Positions 61,142-64,000 of a DNA stretch of 64,000 bases are shown here, one piece after another. The first letter of the stretch is position 1, and the number at the start of each line of letters is the position of its first letter. The position numbers and the translations under genes were made by a program. The DNA is from Pseudomonadota bacterium. Lineage in GTDB: Bacteria > Pseudomonadota > Alphaproteobacteria > Rhizobiales > Devosiaceae. Location: the NCBI GenBank assembly GCA_023388175.1, contig JAEWGT010000008.1, positions 258,659 through 322,658 of the forward strand, read 5' to 3'. The notes beneath the pieces are model-generated. The model ran no database searches. It saw nothing but the letters and a program-made list of their open reading frames with translations, and was not told where the DNA came from.

Positions 61142-61623
61142 TGACGCAGACCGGTCTCACGCATCTCAACGATAAGGGCGAAGCTCATATCGTGGATATT
61201 GGTGACAAGGCCGTTACGCGTCGTCGTGCCACTGCCCAGGCCACGCTGACGGGCGAGGCTGCCACTATTGCGGCTATTCTCGCAGGCGACATGAAAAAGG
61301 GCGATGCACTGGCCGTGGCGCGTATTGCCGGCATCATGGCCGCCAAGAAGACAGCCGAGCTCATTCCGCTCTGCCACCCCATTCCGCTTACCAAGGTCAG
61401 CGTGGATATTGCCGGCGATGGCCCAACATGTATCAGGATCGTTACAACCGCTGAGACCACTGGTCAGACGGGCGTTGAGATGGAGGCGCTGATCGCGGCC
61501 TCCACTACGGCTCTGACCCTTTACGACATGGCAAAGGCGCTCGACCGCGCCATGGTGGTGTCCGATATCTGCCTATTGGAAAAGTCCGGCGGCAAATCCG
61601 GCAGCTTCGTGCGCCAGCCATGA
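61141..61623 (+). CDS. moaC: Cyclic pyranopterin monophosphate synthase
   Basis: MoaC, with MoaA, forms cyclic pyranopterin monophosphate, the first intermediate of molybdenum cofactor synthesis. The 160-residue protein has LTHLNDKGEAHIVDIGDKAVTRRRA, KGDALAVARIAGIMAAKKTAELIPLCHPIPLTKV in consecutive blocks with the conserved Lys and His, and the signature TGVEMEALIAASTTALTLYDMAKALD region. Linkage behind trpC is common in alphaproteobacteria. It overlaps moeA by four bases. Confidence 0.96.
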   Translation: MTQTGLTHLNDKGEAHIVDIGDKAVTRRRATAQATLTGEAATIAAILAGDMKKGDALAVARIAGIMAAKKTAELIPLCHPIPLTKVSVDIAGDGPTCIRIVTTAETTGQTGVEMEALIAASTTALTLYDMAKALDRAMVVSDICLLEKSGGKSGSFVRQP

Positions 61624-62822
61624 GCCTGCTGCCGGTCGAGAAAGCGCTTGAGGCCATTCTGGCGCGCGTTCCGCCGCCGCAACGGGAAATCGTTTCGCTT
61701 GCCGAAGCCGCAGGGCGCGTGCTCCTGGCACCCGTCATTGCCAGCCATGACCAGCCCCCCTTCGACGCCAGCGCCATGGACGGCTACGCGATGCGCGCCG
61801 CCGATGTGAGCGACGGCGCAAGATTGCGCGTCATCGGCATGTCGCAGGCCGGCTCCGGTTTCGCCGGGTCCATCGGCAACGGCGAAGCGGTTCGCATCTT
61901 CACCGGGGCGCCCCTGCCCTCTGGCGCTGATACGGTCATCATGCAGGAAGAGGCGGTGCGCGAGGGCGATTTCGTGCGCTTTACCGCCTCTGCCCGCCTC
62001 GGCCACAGCGTGCGCCCGAAGGGTAACGATTTTGCGACGGGTGACGTTCTGATTGATGCCGGCTCTCGTCTCACGCCAATGCAGATCGCGGTGGCGGCCG
62101 CCGCCAATCAGGCCACGCTCCCTGTTTCCCGCCGGCCTCGTATCGCACTGGCCGCAACCGGTGACGAACTGGTTCTGCCCGGCACGCCCCTTGGTGCCGA
62201 CCAGATCGTCGCCTCCAACAGCTTCGGCCTCGCCGCCATGCTGGCGCCCTATGCCGGAACTCTCACCGATCATGGTATAATACCCGACGATAAGGCATTG
62301 CTTCGTGCCCGGCTTGAGGCGGCCCTGGCCGAGGCGCCCGATATTCTTGTGACAACGGGCGGCGCGTCGGTCGGCGAACATGATCTGGTACAGGATGAGC
62401 TCAAAAGCCTCGGCGTGACGCTGGATTTCTGGCGCATCAATATGCGGCCCGGCAAGCCACTGATGTTCGGCACCAATGGCCGAACGCTGGTCTTCGGTCT
62501 CCCCGGCAACCCGGTTTCCGCCATGGTCACGGCCATCGCCTTCATCAAGCCGGCCCTGCGCGCCTGGCTCGGTCATGCCGAGCCAGACCATTGGCGCCTG
62601 CCACTGGCCGGGCCGACGCCGCCAAACAGCGCCCGCCGCCATTTCATGCGTGCCCGGCTGCTGCACACGCCCACAGGGCCGGAACTTCTGCCGATCTCCC
62701 AGACCGACAGTGGCCATACCTCCTCGCTTGCCTATGCCGACATGCTGATTGTCCAGCCGGAAAACGATCCGGGCCAGGCGACGGGAGCATTTGCTGAGGC
62801 CTTCCCCATCGACGGCTTTTAG
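61620..62822 (+). CDS. moeA: Molybdopterin molybdenumtransferase
   Basis: MoeA inserts molybdate into adenylylated molybdopterin. The 400-residue protein has the DGYAMRAADV segment, GEAVRIFTGAPLPSGADTVIMQEEA, VRPKGNDFATGDVLIDAGSRL and IALAATGDELVLPGTPLG. The MPT-binding LVTTGGASVGEHDLVQ and GLPGNPVSAMVT complete it, with a C-terminal domain IV. The start overlaps the moaC stop. The lexA operator region follows its stop at once. Confidence 0.96.
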   Translation: MSLLPVEKALEAILARVPPPQREIVSLAEAAGRVLLAPVIASHDQPPFDASAMDGYAMRAADVSDGARLRVIGMSQAGSGFAGSIGNGEAVRIFTGAPLPSGADTVIMQEEAVREGDFVRFTASARLGHSVRPKGNDFATGDVLIDAGSRLTPMQIAVAAAANQATLPVSRRPRIALAATGDELVLPGTPLGADQIVASNSFGLAAMLAPYAGTLTDHGIIPDDKALLRARLEAALAEAPDILVTTGGASVGEHDLVQDELKSLGVTLDFWRINMRPGKPLMFGTNGRTLVFGLPGNPVSAMVTAIAFIKPALRAWLGHAEPDHWRLPLAGPTPPNSARRHFMRARLLHTPTGPELLPISQTDSGHTSSLAYADMLIVQPENDPGQATGAFAEAFPIDGF

Positions 62823-62854
62823 GCAATTGGCGCAACAAGGCTTAAGGCCTTGCG

Positions 62855-62869
62855 GAACATAAATGGAAC
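62855..62869. promoter_or_regulatory. LexA box 1 of lexA (GAAC-N7-GAAC)
   Basis: GAAC at 62855-62858 and GAAC at 62866-62869 are spaced by seven bases. This is the reverse complement of the alphaproteobacterial SOS box GTTC-N7-GTTC. It lies 47 bases upstream of the lexA start, consistent with self-repression. Confidence 0.85.
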
Positions 62870-62879
62870 ACGTATGGTC

Positions 62880-62894
62880 GTTCCGTCTATGTTC
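62880..62894. promoter_or_regulatory. LexA box 2 of lexA (GTTC-N7-GTTC)
   Basis: GTTC at 62880-62883 and GTTC at 62891-62894, with seven bases between, form a second perfect SOS box in the opposite orientation to box 1, ten bases downstream of it and 21 bases before the lexA ATG. Confidence 0.88.
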
Positions 62895-62915
62895 CGATTC
62901 TGGGGTTTGGGGCCG

Positions 62916-63635
62916 ATGCTGACACGCAAACAACACGAGCTGCTGATGTTCATCCATGAACGGATGAAGGAAAGCGGCATCCCGCCCTCATTCGACGAGA
63001 TGAAGGACGCTCTTGATCTGGCGTCCAAATCGGGCATCCACCGCTTGATCACCGCGCTTGAGGAGCGCGGGTTTATTCGCCGCCTGCCCAACAGGGCACG
63101 CGCGCTGGAAGTGGTGAAACTTCCCGATTCCATGAATCCCTCACTGGGCGGCCGCAAGGCGCGTTTCGAGCCATCGGTGATCGAGGGGAATCTGGGCAAG
63201 GTCGCAACCCCGCCAAGCCGGGCCAGTTCCGCGCCGCAGGATGATTATGTCCGCCCCGTATCCATACCGGTCATGGGCCGTATCGCAGCCGGTACGCCGA
63301 TCGAAGCGATCCAGACACATTCCCACACTATTGCCGTGCCGCCCGAAATGCTCGGTGCAGGCGAGCATTATGCGCTGGAAGTGCGTGGCGATTCCATGAT
63401 CGAGGCCGGCATTTTCGATGGCGATACCGTGCTCATCAAAAAGCAGGAAAGTGCGTCCACCGGTGAGATCATCGTCGCGCTGGTCGATGATGAGGAAGCA
63501 ACCCTGAAGCGCTTGCGCCGCAAGGGCGACACGATTGCGCTGGAAGCTGCCAACCCGGCCTATGAAACCCGCATCTTCCCGCCCGACCGCGTCAAGGTTC
63601 AGGGCCGTCTTGTGGGTCTGCTGCGGAAATATTGA
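62916..63635 (+). CDS. lexA: LexA repressor (SOS response)
   Basis: LexA represses DNA-damage genes and cuts itself when RecA is active. The 239-residue protein begins MLTRKQHELLMFIHERMKESGIPPSFDEMKDAL, a winged helix DNA-binding domain with the alphaproteobacterial recognition helix (SKSGIHRLITALEERGFI). The Ala-Gly cleavage site is in GRIAAGTPIEA. The catalytic Ser is in VRGDSMIEAGI and the catalytic Lys in EEATLKRLRRK. The frame is open upstream through both LexA boxes, which rules out the earlier start codons. comEC or gltX often follow, but neither is visible here. Confidence 0.97.
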   Translation: MLTRKQHELLMFIHERMKESGIPPSFDEMKDALDLASKSGIHRLITALEERGFIRRLPNRARALEVVKLPDSMNPSLGGRKARFEPSVIEGNLGKVATPPSRASSAPQDDYVRPVSIPVMGRIAAGTPIEAIQTHSHTIAVPPEMLGAGEHYALEVRGDSMIEAGIFDGDTVLIKKQESASTGEIIVALVDDEEATLKRLRRKGDTIALEAANPAYETRIFPPDRVKVQGRLVGLLRKY

Positions 63636-64000
63636 TCCGACAATTATACCGCGCTGTTTGAAGGCCTTACGGGCCAAGGGACAAGCCTGTCAGCTCCGTG
63701 CCGCGGATAGATATCGGGGCGCTGGCCGTCAGCCAAAGGCGTTCCGCTGGCCCTGATTGCCCACACCGCTTGTCACCCTCGGGGCTGACCCGAGGGTGAC
63801 CATTCGGGATGGTGCGCGGCCAGAGTTTCAACGAACTTATCCCCTCACCCCATTTCCTCAGGCACATTGTCTGCACCCCTGCACAGGCTGCGCGGTCGCG
63901 ACGAACAATCGGTGCGGGGGACCGGATGGAGACGGGGTCGCCTGTCTTCCGTTCGCGCGTATGGAGGGCCTTACCCAGCAATGCCGGGGAGACCATGTCG
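63636..64000. other. Gene-free end of the window after lexA
   Basis: I see no convincing gene here. A minus-strand frame at 63667-63996 has no recognisable features and runs through the palindrome at 63772-63800, so it is probably spurious. The last bases hold an ATG at 63995 preceded by GGGGAG with three bases between, which might be the start of the next plus-strand gene, but only two codons are visible. Confidence 0.4.
63772..63800. repeat. Perfect 12-bp palindrome, REP-like intergenic element
   Basis: GTCACCCTCGGG (63772-63783) and CCCGAGGGTGAC (63789-63800) are exact reverse complements with the loop GCTGA. There is no T tract, so it is not a typical terminator. Very similar palindromes are, from general knowledge, scattered between genes in many alphaproteobacterial genomes. 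I saw no second copy in this window. Confidence 0.6.

Noticed and set aside
63667..63996. 109-codon minus-strand frame after lexA
   Set aside because: It passes through a perfect palindrome, has no ribosome site and no family resemblance. Such frames are common over intergenic repeats.
1..64000. Mobile elements, prophage or CRISPR arrays
   Set aside because: I found no transposase, integrase, phage gene, regularly spaced repeats or attachment-like duplication at the tRNA gene. Only the MntA/HepT pair hints at transfer.

Overview
The window is a dense, high-GC chromosomal stretch from an alphaproteobacterium, most likely a member of the Hyphomicrobiales and perhaps Devosia-like. This is inferred from gene order, not from a database search. 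The main clues are: dusB(nifR3)-ntrB-ntrC; glnB-glnA behind a sigma-54 promoter; a pyruvate dehydrogenase E1-beta with its own lipoyl domain; an ispDF fusion; ppiD-trpE-trpG-trpD-trpC-moaC-moeA-lexA; perM-hdaA-ppk-ppx; and alphaproteobacterial LexA boxes (GTTC-N7-GTTC). Nearly everything is core metabolism or information processing. I see no insertion sequence, prophage, CRISPR array or rRNA.

Layout. 1-4.3 kb: a partial CobW-like fragment, a patatin-like hydrolase, the NAD(P)HX repair enzyme and two tandem PilZ-type proteins. 4.4-6.4 kb: glnA and glnB (minus strand) with a sigma-54 promoter and NtrC-like upstream sites. 6.5-11.3 kb: tRNA-Leu(TAG), trigger factor, a membrane diguanylate cyclase, and an ABC-F ATPase with a 21-codon upstream ORF. 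11.6-16.6 kb: parE, a DEAD-box helicase and a soluble diguanylate cyclase. 16.6-21.5 kb: aroA, ntrC, ntrB, dusB (minus). 21.7-23.4 kb: ispDF and pncC/cinA. 23.4-32.8 kb (minus): ftsB-like gene, pdhA, pdhB, pdhC, an SGNH hydrolase, lpdA, a Gfo/Idh/MocA oxidoreductase, lipA, a RatA/Coq10-like gene and an ABM-domain gene. 32.9-39.1 kb (minus): a Dabb protein, maeB, a CSS-EAL phosphodiesterase, aspS. 39.3-41.2 kb: rnd and a MntA/HepT-type pair whose toxin gene has an in-frame amber codon. 41.2-46.7 kb (minus): ppx, ppk, hdaA, perM. 46.8-50.3 kb: purM, purN, a DUF1801 gene, an EamA exporter and two small proline-rich genes. 50.3-55.1 kb (minus): gatB, pyrG, secG, tpiA. 55.2-63.6 kb: ppiD, the trp and molybdenum-cofactor genes, and lexA. 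The last ~360 bases hold a perfect palindrome but no convincing gene.

How the parts fit. Nitrogen control is represented at both ends of its pathway: NtrB/NtrC (sensor kinase and sigma-54 activator) and their likely target glnBA. Pyruvate dehydrogenase, its lipoylation enzyme LipA and malic enzyme feed acetyl-CoA and pyruvate metabolism. Cyclic-di-GMP turnover is prominent, with two cyclases, one phosphodiesterase and two possible PilZ receptors within 37 kb.

The items most worth a second look are small and regulatory: the ORF upstream of the ABC-F gene; a 15-codon ORF with two Trp codons plus a hairpin between trpE and trpG; the interrupted HepT gene; the paired PilZ proteins; and the tandem MPDP proline-rich small proteins.
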